Of a DNA stretch of 60,000 bases, positions 20,559 through 31,859 are shown piece after piece. The notes beneath the pieces are model-generated. The model did not search any database, was not told the DNA's origin, and saw only the letters and a list, made by a program, of their open reading frames with translations. The position numbers were made by a program, and so were the translations under genes. The stretch comes from Cristatella mucedo (taxonomy: Eukaryota > Bryozoa > Phylactolaemata > Cristatellidae): assembly GCA_009760855.2 (NCBI GenBank), contig WPIO01000115.1, forward strand, positions 852,501 through 912,500, in the 5' to 3' direction. Each line of letters starts with the position of its first letter. Position 1 is the stretch's first letter.

Positions 20559-23359
20559 GTGAAAGCAACCGCCTTACCTAGTGAGCCATTACGACAATTG
20601 CGAGGCTCGCTACAAAAAGCCTAGATGCAGAGTTTATCACCAGCTATACGGGCCTGATTGCACATGCCGGTAGAGCAGAAAGCAGTGAGTTACAAAAGTG
20701 TAGACAAGATGTCACAAATGCACGACCTATTTAGGTGCAATAGGCCTGTCTAAACCAGCCCGACTGTTAGCAATGTTAAAAAGCTTACAGTATTCAGACT
20801 TGTCTGTGGATCTAATGTGATCGTATAATGATAATTTATTTTGGCACGTGAAACCTGAATTTCATGTGGGTTCAACAGCAGATATGCTGGCAGAGCCTAT
20901 TTTGTGTGTTACCCTTTCCTGTATCCGAGTCGCACTTGGTTTGAGTGTGACAAGTTATTTGGTTTTACTGTCTCCTAATTTAAAAAAAAGTTTGTTACCT
21001 TCCATGTGCCAATATTATTATACACGCAGTACGTAAGTTGAGGGAATTCAACGTGCTGGAGGGCCAGGATGAATCAAAGCCAAAGTACACAATAGTGTCA
21101 TTTGCTTGGAAGTGAAAGCATCGATCCTGCCAGGCAATCCCATGGGCAAGAAGGATAACATGAACCTTATCAAAGACGTGACCACGAACTGAGGTATATT
21201 TCAGAGCTTCACCAGATGAGCTTATCCATTCACATAAATTCTCTGGAGTCTCGAACACTTAATATTGATTTCCTGAAAACACAAATGCGTGAACTATCGT
21301 AGTTCAGTGGCAGTGACGCCCAGGCGAGATGAAATGTGCTCAACAAGGACTTGGTAATCGAGAGAACCAAAAGCTACCCACTTCTACTCAAATATCGAGC
21401 AAAAAAGTAGGTGGCTGCACAACTAAAGTGATGAAGACTTTGTGGAGTGATTAGCTCTTAAATTAGACAGAAAATTAATACTAAGGTTTGAAGTTTCAAC
21501 ATGCGAGTTCAGCTGGTCTGCTGCGACTCATTTCTGGTGTGTTTGATATAAACGGTAGGAGGGAGCCTGGGTGGAAGTAGCTCAAGTTATGTTAATGTAG
21601 ACTAGCTTTCTTGACTAGTGACCTAACTAAAGCCTTCTGAAAGGTATTTGGATATGACCTGACGCTAATGACACATTGATGATGTTATTTATGAATAATA
21701 TTAGCAGAGCAGTGCATCGTAGAAGCAGGACCTCCTTGGGATATGAACTTCAGGACGATGTCATTAGTGACCTGCCTGAATTAGGGTATTTAGGTGTTAC
21801 ATTGAATTTGGAGAAAGCATTCCATGGGGTGGCTGCCATCTTCGGATGAAATCCCTGATCTTGTCGATCTATCTCGGTGGCAAATAAGCTAGGTGTGACA
21901 TCAGCGAGATCATCCCAGTGGTCATAAGGTAAGGAGCTACCCTTGGAGTGGTTGACGAGATATTTGATTGTCATCGGCACTTATAGATTTTGCATGTGCG
22001 ATTCAACGATGTTTTAGAAGAGGCTAGAATTGGTCTTTTCTAGGATCGATTGTTAATAAAGACAGTAGCCCTATTATGCCTGTCGATGGACAGACTGACC
22101 TGATCTGTTGTACAATTTTTCAATCTTGTGCTTAATAGAGATAGCTTGTTTAATGCCTGTGGTAACATATAGGACGTCTGTCTTGCGAGGGTACACAGTG
22201 CACTTAGTCAGAGGTGCAAAATCGTCGAGAATGGGAGCTAGTGTCACGTTTCAGCAATCTGCCAGCGTTGACAGGTCGGAAGAGGGACTGAGAAGCAGAG
22301 CCGAAGCAGATATTCTTGCACGGACAGCATTGATGTCAAGAGTCTTGACGTCTGGCTATTCACATGTGATTTTAGATGAGTTAGAGGGTACACATAGTAG
22401 ACTGAACGAGATCTGCATGTTGTCATGTAAGCAGGATCGGGTAATACTTATTTACGACCTGATGCAGTTATAGGAGAAAATGTGGTCGAGTGTGTAGCCC
22501 TTTGACGAGAATAGGTTCAGGCACAAGAGTCACAAGAGACGAGTCAGTTGTTACATGGAATTCAGCGCTTAAGCATCAGGTATAAAAGGAAAATGTTTGT
22601 TTATGTCAAAATAATGAGGAAAGATCGTTTTCTTGCCCACAGAGTCGAGACGAGACCAGAGTAATCTGACATAAAGGAATACTTAGTACCTAGTGGACGA
22701 TAGGCAACGGACAACATCTGCAGACCTGTTTTTATGTGATATAAATGAAATGAATATGACACAACTGGTTCGAGGGCATCGAAAACTGCCTGAAGTAGAA
22801 TCTTGAGTGCTTGATAGCAGAAACTTCAAATCCAGTTTTGATTGATCTAGGGGTAGGCATGATGAAGAAACTAGCCGGGCAAGTGCCTACAAATGTCAGG
22901 GAAGTTTAGTTTTTTGAGCCACGTTTCAGTCAAGGCGAGTGGATCAGGATGTTTTTCAGATATAAGGTAGTTTACCATTGGGGGCTAATTGCACATTAAG
23001 CGAGGATTCAAAAGTCAAGTTTAATGTAGGACCGATGGAGTTATAACAAGCCTGATGACCTCTCAGTTGGAAAAAATCACATTGATGTCTGGAGGAAGAC
23101 AGATTGGGACGATTGACTTAGAGCGTGTCGAGCTGTTTGATTCTAGCGTTTCAATCGTTACCCAGTTTGATATTATTGGACAAATGTAAAACAATTTTAT
23201 TAGCTTAGGGCCGAATCACTTGCTGCATTTTTTCGGAAGACACTCTTGATACTGGTTTACGCAGAATGAGGTATTGTACTTTTTTAATATGCATTGGGCT
23301 TTTATGTATAATAATAACTATATGCAGCAATATAAATAAATTATCTTACCAAAAAGGCA

Positions 23360-24170
23360 TCTACTCAGGCTAATCAAACTATGTCAACTTTTCGATACAT
23401 AACAGTGCTTAAATTTGAACTTAATTAGACAGGAATAAAACACATAAATCGTTGTATGCATTGGTGAGATGTCGTTTTGAGTTTCGAAACTCGCTGCTCC
23501 TTGGTCTACTGGCCTGAGCACTCAGGCGCTTTGAGTTAGTGAAAACACTGCTGCTAGGCTTCTCCGTAGTGTGCTTTGCTGTTTTCATATCATGCCACTT
23601 CTCCCACATAGGTAATAGCCCCTATTCATGCAAGGATTTGACTTTAAAGTTTTGTCATTCACTTTTAGCATTCTTCATTCGTTGGCTACCGCCTACCTAT
23701 CAGATCTACTCGCTTATCAGTTTAAGCATCGTACTGCCCGCATTTTGATTCCAACTGCATATCCATACCTCTTATAACTCGTAAATCCTTCGGAGACCGT
23801 GCATTTAGTTCATTTGGTCCAAAAGCGTGAAACTCATCCCTGACTTGCATCTAAAAATATACTGACTTGTCCTCATTCAAAAAGAAACTAAAAACGCATA
23901 AAATTATGAGTGCATTTAGTGGGACCAGGTGATTCGTCCATTAAGTACCTCTGCTTACTGACACTGTGCATGGTGCAAATAAATACAATTACAAGCTGAT
24001 CCTCTGCCTGTCCCCTAACCATGTTATTACTGTTACACAGCCAGCTTGCTACGACCTGCATCCGATCTTTTTTCCTTTGTAGTGAATGTAAAGTGCCTAC
24101 AAAGCGATTTAGTTCTATGGGGGCACCATATTGAAAGCATTATTAATGTTATTATTATATAACGATTAAG
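23360..24170 (+). mobile_element. LINE-A, 5'-truncated copy with 3' end
   Basis: Begins near the YFQLHNIAKI equivalent and includes GLLA-ALRRF (23505-23535). Then come the degraded LLADLHW and LSLLAFFIRWL equivalents, and a 3' UTR with the hairpin remnant near 24090-24140 and a TTATTATTA tail. Decay is heavier than in the copy at 14160. Confidence 0.75.
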
Positions 24171-24647
24171 GTATTGCATGGTAGATTTAATACTGGTTCA
24201 TGATTGCATCTTATACTTGTAGGCTGTAGACAGGTTAAGACAGAGAGCCTTCTCTCAGTGTCAAAACAGTAAGATGTGCACTTGCGACTGCAAAATAACC
24301 AGCTAAGAGCAATAAAGCAATTGTATACCAATATTTTCTTTCCTATGATGCTTGCATGGCATTTAAGACTACTTATTACTTAAATTTTGTCATTATCTTC
24401 AGGCGTAAATCCAGGAATATAATATATAGAAGCAATGAAATTTTTGTCTGCAAAGGCAGTTAAACGGAACTGCAAAATAAGGCAACTGTCGGAAGTGAAG
24501 TGAGTTTTGTGAAAACGTTGCCATTAAAAAGAACGTGCTGCTTAGTAGGTTAAGTGTATGCAGAAATTGTAGCTAAATGTTACAGCAGTAGGGAAAATGA
24601 CTTTAAAGAGAAGACCATGTGATTTTCAAGAAACCGATTGTACACAT
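24171..24647. other. No recognisable feature
   Basis: AT-rich spacer with no convincing frame or repeat. Confidence 0.35.
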
Positions 24648-24780
24648 GTAATGCATCTCTGCCTATAAGTCCGTAAAGACATGCAAAATATGTGGGCATT
24701 ATGCAAGAGAGTTTTAAACTGCACACTCATAACCTGTGGGGCTTTCGGTAAGTTTATTGAAACCTGCATATTTCATCTCA
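24648..24780 (-). mobile_element. LINE-B 3' tail remnant
   Basis: The complement keeps GACGGAGATGCATTAC-like end, the hairpin region (CTTTACGGACTT) and the segment around GAAAGCCCCAC. A similar remnant at 38545-38690 shares further sequence on the right side, so the two may derive from one duplicated piece. Confidence 0.6.
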
Positions 24781-24864
24781 AGAAGAATGCAATATCAACT
24801 TGATCATTTGTGGCTTTAAAGACACCATTCTTATGAGATAAAAAACATTAAAGAGGGTGCAACA

Positions 24865-25110
24865 AATCTGCAGCTAGTCTTATTTGTCAAGAGGATAGCA
24901 GTCGCCACATCTTAATACTTCTCGCCGACAAGCACACGCTCATAGTCAATCAACATAGTAACTTCAAGGTTTGTCACTCACTACTACCTATCAGATGCAA
25001 TCCCCGTTCACGCCTGGCATTTAGATCGTATGCTCCCAAAGCCCAGAAATTAATCGTGACCTGCATCACGACATCTCCTGACTTGACCATATCAAACAAT
25101 GAAAATAACA
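24865..25110 (+). mobile_element. LINE-A C-terminal fragment
   Basis: Contains the blocks for SAARL-C-E-SSRHI-ILLAD and FRSYAPKAQK in order, with internal deletions. It stops at the usual ORF end and has no 3' UTR. Confidence 0.6.
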
Positions 25111-25374
25111 GAAATCTGAAATAATGAAGAGCTTGCTGCTTGGGGGCGATAGACTATTGCAGCTATCGGTTGCTTGTTGTTTGGTGAACCTAAAGCGATA
25201 TATTTAAAAGGCTGCTTCAAGGAGGACTGGAAACGGCTTGAAAAAGAAGGCTAAGCACGAGATAACACCAGCTCATTAACCTGCTTCGATTGATGTAAGG
25301 ATGTCAACGAAGGAAAATCCTGTCGGGGTTAATTTGTCATCGGTTAGTAATCAATCAATTTTAGCAAAATTTTA
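25111..25374. other. No recognisable feature
   Basis: Short spacer between two LINE-A pieces. Nothing supported. Confidence 0.3.
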
Positions 25375-25600
25375 TTCAATACGAGTAGGACTACGCCTTT
25401 TCCAGAAACAAGAGTGCTTAGAAATAGGGGTTTCTTGCACATTTAGCTAAGGATTACAAGGAAGATCGTGCAGTTAGGTCGTCGGATTTATAGTAGGCTT
25501 GACGTCCACTAAAATAAAAAGATCACCAGCAAAGATTGGGGGAAATCACACTGAGTGGGTGGAGCAACGCTAGGCATACCAAAAGAGAGGGTTCCCAGCT
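25375..25600 (-). mobile_element. LINE-A 5'-region fragment (upstream part of endonuclease)
   Basis: Matches the long copy at about 22965-23110 over CTTGCACATTTAGC (25437) and the AAATCACACTGAGTGG segment. It represents the part upstream of the LALTETWL motif, which is found in only one other place. Identity is modest. Confidence 0.5.
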
Positions 25601-26267
25601 CTTGCTCCCCTATTTCGGCATCAGGGTGATGTTCCTTTTTAATACATAATTCACCTCCCCTAGCCACAGCAGTCACATCGAGCAGTGAGTTTGAATGATA
25701 TTGGAGAATATATAATTAAAACGAACGCTCATAAATAATTAGCATTTTACTGGCCACCAATCCATCTTGAGCAGTCGCCCGTGTAGGGGAGGTTAAATCA
25801 GTCGCAAGCTGTAAGCGTTTAGATGTCCATATGCACTTCGTTTTTTGTGATCCATGGTCACGGAACAAGCATATAAGCTTGTGGGTGTTAGCTGTTTCTC
25901 TTTCCGTTTAGGATGTTCAAAAGAACTGAGATTTTAGGAAGAGAAGTTTGCATAAACTATAGTCAGGACTACATTTGACAGAATTCCCTCACGTCGACGG
26001 TCAGCAAACTCCTTAACCACTACCAGCTAGTTGCATACCTAGTGATCCTTGTGATGATCTATCTTAATGCTTCTCGAGCTTCTTCGTCTGCAATGTTGCA
26101 AATATAAGCGAATTCATTCCTAGCATGGAAGCATCTCCCGTAGATTCATGTCACTCAACCCGTGCAGCATTTCAAAATATAAATTCCAGGAGGCCACTGG
26201 TGACCTCATCCTGACGTAAATATCTCAACAGAGAAGACTATTTCGCTAGATCCTAGTCCCACAGTAC
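25601..26267. other. Unassigned
   Basis: AT-rich stretch. One 16-base run (CTTCTCGAGCTTCTTC) at about 26073 is shared with 18041 in block G1 copy 2, which may be chance or a short relic of that block. Confidence 0.3.
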
Positions 26268-26735
26268 TGATTCTACGATGCAGAGACCTGCTGCTGCCAC
26301 GGATGAATTCAATTATAAATATGTCATCAGCTTTAGGCCACGTCCCAGCACTTTGAAAAAAGCTGCAGTCAGACCACTACTCAAAAAAGCTATACCAGAC
26401 TAAGAGCTCTTGAGCGACTTCTGCCCAGCCTTCTTTCTACAATTTCAATCAAAGACAAGGGAACGAGTCGTGGCACACTAGCTGAATTCATACATTTAAA
26501 CTTCAACCCGTTGTTTTAAGTGTCAGTCGGTTTTTTGAGCGAATGTCTCTAATGAGTCGGGATTATTTCGGATCTATGAAAACCTACTTTCTAATCCAGA
26601 CTTAGGTGGAGTCTCGCTGCTTGTTTTGCAGCATCTTAGATCCGCTTTTGCTACTATTGATCACCTAGTCCTTCTTAAGCGGCCTGTAATCTCACCTGGG
26701 CATCACTGGCATACCAGGTTCGTGCACTGAGCCGT
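26268..26735 (+). mobile_element. LINE-A linker and N-terminal reverse-transcriptase fragment
   Basis: Parallel to 13017-13480: starts at CTACGATGCAGAGACC, has the KAAVRPLLKKA-P equivalent (26360-26400), the F-LSVFE-MS-MS block and the TIDHLVLLKRP-like region. Ends at ACCAGGTTCG, as the sister copy does. Confidence 0.72.
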
Positions 26736-26960
26736 TATTCGTTAATCTCCTTGCTCTCGTTGTTCTTTATGATCTTGGTGCTTTCTTGGCACTCGTTACT
26801 CTCATGGCTCTCCCTGCTGTGTTTGCTCTCATTACTTTTGGTACTCATTGTGCTCGTGTTGCAATCCTGTCTCTCATCGCTCTTGTCGCACTTGTTGGTC
26901 TTGGTGCTTGCAAAGCTCTCTGTGGCTGGATTCTTAGAAATTATGTGCGGCTCTTCGACT
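26736..26960 (+). repeat. Low-complexity pyrimidine-biased segment
   Basis: A loose repetition of CTC/TTGCTC/TTGGTGCTTG words for about 190 bases. It gives a Leu/Val/Ser-only frame on the plus strand and a Ser/Asn/Glu/Lys frame on the minus strand. It lies directly upstream of the best LINE-B and could be its 5' UTR repeat, but no second copy is available to prove it. I do not treat either frame as a gene. Confidence 0.5.
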
Positions 26961-27119
26961 GAAGAATTACGCATAGCCCAGATTGGAATTTGATGCTGTT
27001 TGGAATCTCGAAAAAGATAAAGGGGCTAGACGAATTCAATGTTTGAATGGTGAAAGCTGAAGGCGACCGTACGTCTGAGATCTGAGTGCCAAACCCTTAT
27101 CGAATCGATTTTTGGAAGA

Positions 27120-27940
27120 ATGTTCACGGAATCGATTGAGTCAAATACAAATCTGATGTGCGTTCTGACAAGGTTGGTGGCGGGGTTGCAATTGTCGTTC
27201 GCGGATCGTTTGGCTATAAAATATGCAGTTTCTCGCATGGGTCATCGTTTGAATCGGTTGCTATCTGGTCTTCATCAAAGACAATGCCTCTCACCGTTGT
27301 GATATAACGGCCTCCTTCTGGCTGTCTAAACTTGTTTATAGAGGAATTTTCAGAATTTTTCGCAGAAATATTTGTGTGTGACAGGCCGCTACTGATTGTA
27401 GAAGACTTTAATATTCACGCTGACAACCCTAGCAACAGCCAGGTCCTCTCATTTCTTGACTGTCTGGAGAATCTTGGTTTGGCTCAACACGTTAATCATA
27501 GCACCCACGTCGGTGGCCACAGTCTAGATCTCGTGATCACTAAGGATGTCCTCCCCACTGACTTTGTGGTGCGCCCACTGACCCTCTCAGATCATTGTTC
27601 GGTCTCGTTTACAGTTCCTACTCCCTCGTACGTGCAGCGCAATGTCAAACTTGCCAAACGACGTAACTTACAAAGCATTGACATGGACAAGTTTTTGAAA
27701 TCTGTTTGTGATGCAGGCCTTCTTGATCTGCATTCAGACTCGACCGGCAGCCTCGATACCCTCACTGATGCGATGAACATGACACTTGGGAGTGCTCATG
27801 ATAAGCATGCTCGCGTTCACTCTATCCGTGTTCAAAGTCGTCGAGATTCCTTTCAATTTACAAAAAACTCCTTAAGATGCGCCGTGTTAAGCTCAGGCTG
27901 GAACGTCGTTTCAAGAAATCAGGATCTGAGGCTGACCTAG
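27120..27940 (+). pseudogene. LINE-B APE-like endonuclease domain (broken)
   Basis: In the intact element this domain nicks the target DNA. Visible motifs are VGGGVAIVVRGSFGYK near 27174, then after an in-frame stop (TGA near 27300) VEDFNIHADN at about 27400 (family GDFN, with G changed to E), HSLDLVI at about 27520, and SDHCSVSF at about 27590 (the catalytic His/Asp pair of SDH). The frame from 27332 stays open for 202 codons. Frame shifts at an A run near 27865 before reaching the linker. Confidence 0.8.
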
Positions 27941-29901
27941 TCAATTTTAAAGACTTCCTTCGAGTTTACACCCGAAAGCTTAAAAAAGCCAGGGCTTCTT
28001 TTTTTCATTAGAAAACTGAATTCTTGCCAGTCGGACACTAAACAGATTTATAAGACAGTAAACCATTTACTGGCCAAAGCTGTCAGGTCTGACTCCCCAG
28101 ATATTAAGGGCTCAGCCGAAAAGTTTTCAGCCTTCTTTACCGAAAAAACTGTGCACATTCGTGCCTTCATTAAGCCCTCTCCGACCTAAGCAATCGCCGT
28201 TCCTCAACCTGTGACCTTTCTTAAATGGTTCTCAGATGTTTCTGCCTGTGATGTGGCTGCCTTAATAAGGTCTAGCAAAAAGAGCTCGTCTCCTGAAGAC
28301 CCTATACCTTCATCTCTGTGGTCTTCACTTGCAGACTATCTTAGCCCTGCCATAACCAAGATTCTTAATGCTTCTTTGGGAAAAGGGGTCGTCCCCAAGT
28401 CCTTCAAATCGGCAATCGTTAGAACTATTCTTAAAAAGCCTGGATTAGACACAGAGGTCCTAGCAAACTATCGTCCAGTTTCCCTTCTTCCGTTCTTATC
28501 AAAGATTCTTGAAAAAATTGTTGCTAAGCAGCTAGTTGAAAATATCGAAAATAATGGAATGTCAGAAACATTCCAATCAGGTTTCAAGAGGCAGCACTCT
28601 ACTGAAACTGCTCTCCTCCGTGTTAACAATGACATTCTACGTGGCAATGAGGACGGGAATGTCACTGCCCTAGCTCTGCTAGATCTGTCTGCTGCCTTCG
28701 ACACCATTGATCAAGAAGTTCTGCTTGAACGACTGAGAACAACGATCGGTCTGGCAGACGAAGCACTGGCGTGGTTTAAATCATACTTGTCTGATCGTGT
28801 TCAATCCGTGTCGTATGGGGGTCAGGTCTCAGACATGAGAAGGGTCACCTGTGGAGTCCCTCAAGGGTCTGTACTTGGTCCCTTGCTGTTCTCCATTTAT
28901 TAAAAACCTCTGGAAAAAGTGATTAAGGCCCATGGAATAGGATATCACTTCTATGCTAACGATACTAAGTTGTTTTTGTCATTTAAACCGTCGGAATCTG
29001 CTGCAGCAACTGAGAAACTGAATGCTTGCCTTGCCGATATTCGATCCAGGATGTCGGAAAACTTCCTGAAATTAAATGACGATAAAACCGAACTGCTTCT
29101 CATAGGACACCCTAAGCGTGTGGCTGGATTAAAAGGCTTTGCTGTTCTAATAGGCGATGCTATTGTGCGACCTTCACCACGTGCTCGTAATCTAGGTGTC
29201 GTGTTCGACAGCTGCCTCAATTTCAAAAGCTTCATTCAGAAGACTGCCTCTACTGCTAGCCATCACATCCGATCCCTATCCAAGATTAGAAGCTGTCTCC
29301 TACAGTGGCTTGTAAAAAAATTAACTAGCTCTTTAGTTCTGTCTCGGCTTGATTATTGTAATTCCCTTTTGGCAGGGCTATCAAAGAAAGCTATAATGCC
29401 ACTACAGCGGACTATGAATATGGCTGCAAGGCTGGTCTTCAAGTCCCAGCAGTTTGAGCACGTGTCACCTTTCTGGAAGAGCTAGGATGGTTGCCGGTTG
29501 AGCAAAGGATACAGAGCAAACTTCTTACGCTGACCCACAAGGCCCGCCACGGCTGGGCTCCTTCATACCTAGCAGAACTGCTACATCAGTTTCAGCCTGT
29601 TCGCGACCTCAGGTCCTGTGTGGACAATAAATTAGCTGTCCCATTCCTCTGCTTAAAGACAGTTGGCGACAGAAGCTTTAGCTCTGCAGGTCCTAGACTA
29701 TGGAGTTCGCTTCCACAATTCTTACGCAACGACAATACTCTCCAACTACCGACTCTGGCACATCTTTTTCAGCGGTCCCGAACTGCTACTTCTATGGCAC
29801 TTACTACCTCAACTGCTCTTCTAACTCTGCTATGCTTCCCACTTTCTCTTTGTTGCGTGAGACGAAGTCTGTTGGCTACCGAATGCGTACCGAAAGCCGC
29901 T
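27941..29901 (+). pseudogene. LINE-B reverse transcriptase (broken, catalytic Asp lost)
   Basis: Linker in a second frame to a T run near 27990, then the main frame: ANYRPVSLLPFLSKILEKIV (28466), FQSGFKRQHSTETALLRV (28570), motif A LLDLSAAFDTID (28675), motif B CGVPQGSVLGPLLFSIY (28850), a TAA at 28901. Motif C reads FYANDTKLF at 28949-28975, where the family has YADD; the middle Asp codon GAC is AAC. After NLGVVFDSCL and LSRLDYCNSLLAG a one-base loss near 29470 moves the frame, which then runs from EELGWLPVEQRI to a TAG at 29901. Three frameshifts, at least one stop and the lost Asp make it inactive. Confidence 0.88.
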
Positions 29902-29942
29902 TAGGCTGTGAGTGTGCTATACAAAACTCTCCTGCGTAACGC

Positions 29943-29967
29943 CCACATGGTCTTTATGACTTTGTGG
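29943..29967 (+). other. LINE-B 3' hairpin
   Basis: CCACA at 29943-29947 pairs with TGTGG at 29963-29967, with an inner GTC/GAC pair around TTTAT. It sits about 10-30 bases before the ATTACATT tail and is recognisable in at least six other LINE-B ends. Probably the 3' recognition structure for the element's reverse transcriptase, by analogy with LINE-A and known CR1/L2 elements. Confidence 0.45.
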
Positions 29968-30000
29968 AGTTACTGACGGAGATACATTACATTGCATTAC

Positions 30001-31859
30001 ATTTGGTTATTATTAGCAAGTTTGTTTAGTTTAATCACAATAGCTATAAAGATTGGAGCCTGGAGAGCTTGCCACAGAATGGAGCACCGACCAGAACGCT
30101 CGTGCAGAAAGCAGGAAGTCCAGGAATGCCTTAAAGGTTTACTTCAAATATGAAGTCACTCTTGCTTGCCTGCTATACACAACTGCCTATGCACACAAGG
30201 CTTCGGCCTTTACGTATATTATGTTTTTCAAATGACTGAGTTGTAACTGCACTACAGATGGCCAAGCGATAAACAGATATTCACAGATAATCGTCTAAGC
30301 CATTGACATGCTTGCAAACTAAATCAGATAGCACGTGACTTACATTTATAATTCCGTCTGTCTAATTGTAAGGGCTAGGAACCAAGTATGCTTTAATCCA
30401 TCGTTGAGACCTCATTTTACCGGTCTATGTGAGTGATAGCACCTGACGAAATAACCCTCCCCCTTCAGCCTGCTGTCAGTAAGGCTGGTACCCCCCTACT
30501 CAGTCACTTCCGTTGTACCTCTCTGGTGTGAAAGGACCCGATTCCTGTTACTGTCGGATGGACGGTGGCAGCTGCAGCTTTCGGCCTTAAGAGAAGATAG
30601 CCTTGTTTTCTTAACAGGTTTCAGGTACTGAAGAGTGGCAGATTTGTTTAATCGTTCCTGAAACTATTGAATGCGAAGGATAATAATTACTACATCCTAT
30701 AGCTTGCCGATTAAGGTAAAGGCTAGCTCTGAAGCTCAAAAAGAGCGTTGAAAACAGGCCTCTGAACAGATATATAGTAGAAACAGTGGCAATCTCAACA
30801 CGGTAGATGAGGACAGAACGTCGTTATTCGTTATTCCTAATTTTTAAGGGACAAGTAACGATTAAGGTATATTATATTTTAAAAGTCGCATAGCAGCTGA
30901 CTTAACAGGCAGTCAGCTGTGATTCTCTCCTAACATTAGCATTGGAGCTGATCTGAGCTCTAGGCCACGAAGCTATTAGTGCATTCCATACAGCTGTGGA
31001 AGGTTTTTGGTATTCGCGGCTGGTGAATAGACTTTTCTATGCTATGGATATAGGTTAATGATTGGTTTGTGAGCACTTCATCGCTGTCGTTATGCTGGCT
31101 CAGCACCTATAAGTGGCTAAAAGCTTTTACATGCTTCTGACGTCATCAGTAGTCGTTTAGTTCGGCTAAGACGAGGTTAACAATTATGCATGGCTCTGCA
31201 TACAACCTTTTCTGGCGTTTAGGGATCATCAACAAATGAGTGAATGTACCATGGAATGAATGCCTCATTGCACTGTTTTCTTGGGTCACTAAGTAATTTT
31301 TGTTCATCCTGTAACGAAAGTCGTTCTTAGCTTGATTATCTCTACAATTGGAAATCATATACAATTTGTGAGCCTTCTAATTTCCAGCTAGAACTTTAAC
31401 ACTTGCCTTTTTTCGATGTCTACCAACAAGATCGACTGAATTAATTTAGCTCGTGTTGGTCAAAAAGTGCAACTGGTTAGTAAAGTGACCTTGGCGTTGG
31501 AGCCAAGAACAATTCTGAGGGTTGATATAATTGGAGAGGTCTGAATACTCATTCTAAATAAATATAATTTTTTTATAGTTCTGTCAATAAAGCTCTGCTA
31601 TTTTAACTTCCGCAGCTTTTTCAAAACTAGAGGCTGAATTAAGAATTGGCAGTTTAACGACAATAAAGAAAGCTGGAAAAAGAGAACAAACAGATATTCG
31701 AAGAGTAGCAACTATTTTAGTGATTAAAGATACCTAATTCAATAATAGATATGATTATTTGGAAGATAAGACAGCAAATATTTATATTTAAGAGTCCACT
31801 TTTATAATAAAAATGGGACTAGGAAAACATTGATTTGTAATGCTATCGATGAAATTAGG
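30001..31859. other. Long unassigned stretch with a GC-richer patch at 30430-30600
   Basis: Apart from a patch with runs of C (CCCTCCCCCTTC, ACCCCCCTACTC) at about 30455-30515, this is ordinary AT-rich DNA. No repeat family member, RNA gene or convincing frame was found. Confidence 0.35.

Larger units (their letters stand above)
19139..20595 (-). mobile_element. tRNA-derived SINE, copy 2, split by a LINE-A
   Basis: The body and B box (GGTTCAAATCC, 19249-19259) lie at 19139-19286. The rest of the tRNA-like head with its A box (TGGCTCACTAGG, 20577-20588) lies at 20559-20595. The two parts join exactly when the LINE-A at 19287-20558 is removed. The SINE itself sits in an older LINE-A, with an approximate 7-base duplication (CGATTAC at 19131-19137 and CAATTGC at 20595-20601). 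Confidence 0.85.
18567..23165 (-). mobile_element. LINE-A, oldest and longest copy, with nested insertions
   Basis: Read on the minus strand, 5' to 3': an endonuclease region whose LALTETWL motif is encoded at 22916-22939, a linker (about 21750-22900), and reverse transcriptase from about 21540 down to 20600. The SINE insertion (19139-20595) follows, then the C-terminal region and 3' UTR from 19135 to 18567. Without the insertions it would be about 3.1 kb, close to the size of a single-ORF CR1/L2 unit lacking its 5' part. Stops and indels are frequent. The left end keeps the hairpin remnant and an AT-rich tail. The 5' boundary is set only by where homology fades. Confidence 0.75.
26961..30000 (+). 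mobile_element. LINE-B, most complete copy
   Basis: Contains, in order, the middle of an APE-type endonuclease (GGGVAIVVRG at about 27180), its C-terminus, a reverse transcriptase, a C-terminal region shared with LINE-A-type elements, and a 3' UTR. The UTR has a hairpin at 29943-29967 and an ATTACATT tail ending about 30000. This is the layout of the second ORF of CR1/L2-clade LINEs. The start is uncertain because the endonuclease N-terminus is degraded. Confidence 0.88.

Noticed and set aside
26735-26993. Leu/Val-rich membrane protein or Ser/Asn-rich protein
   Set aside because: Both frames are shadows of a low-complexity pyrimidine-biased tract.
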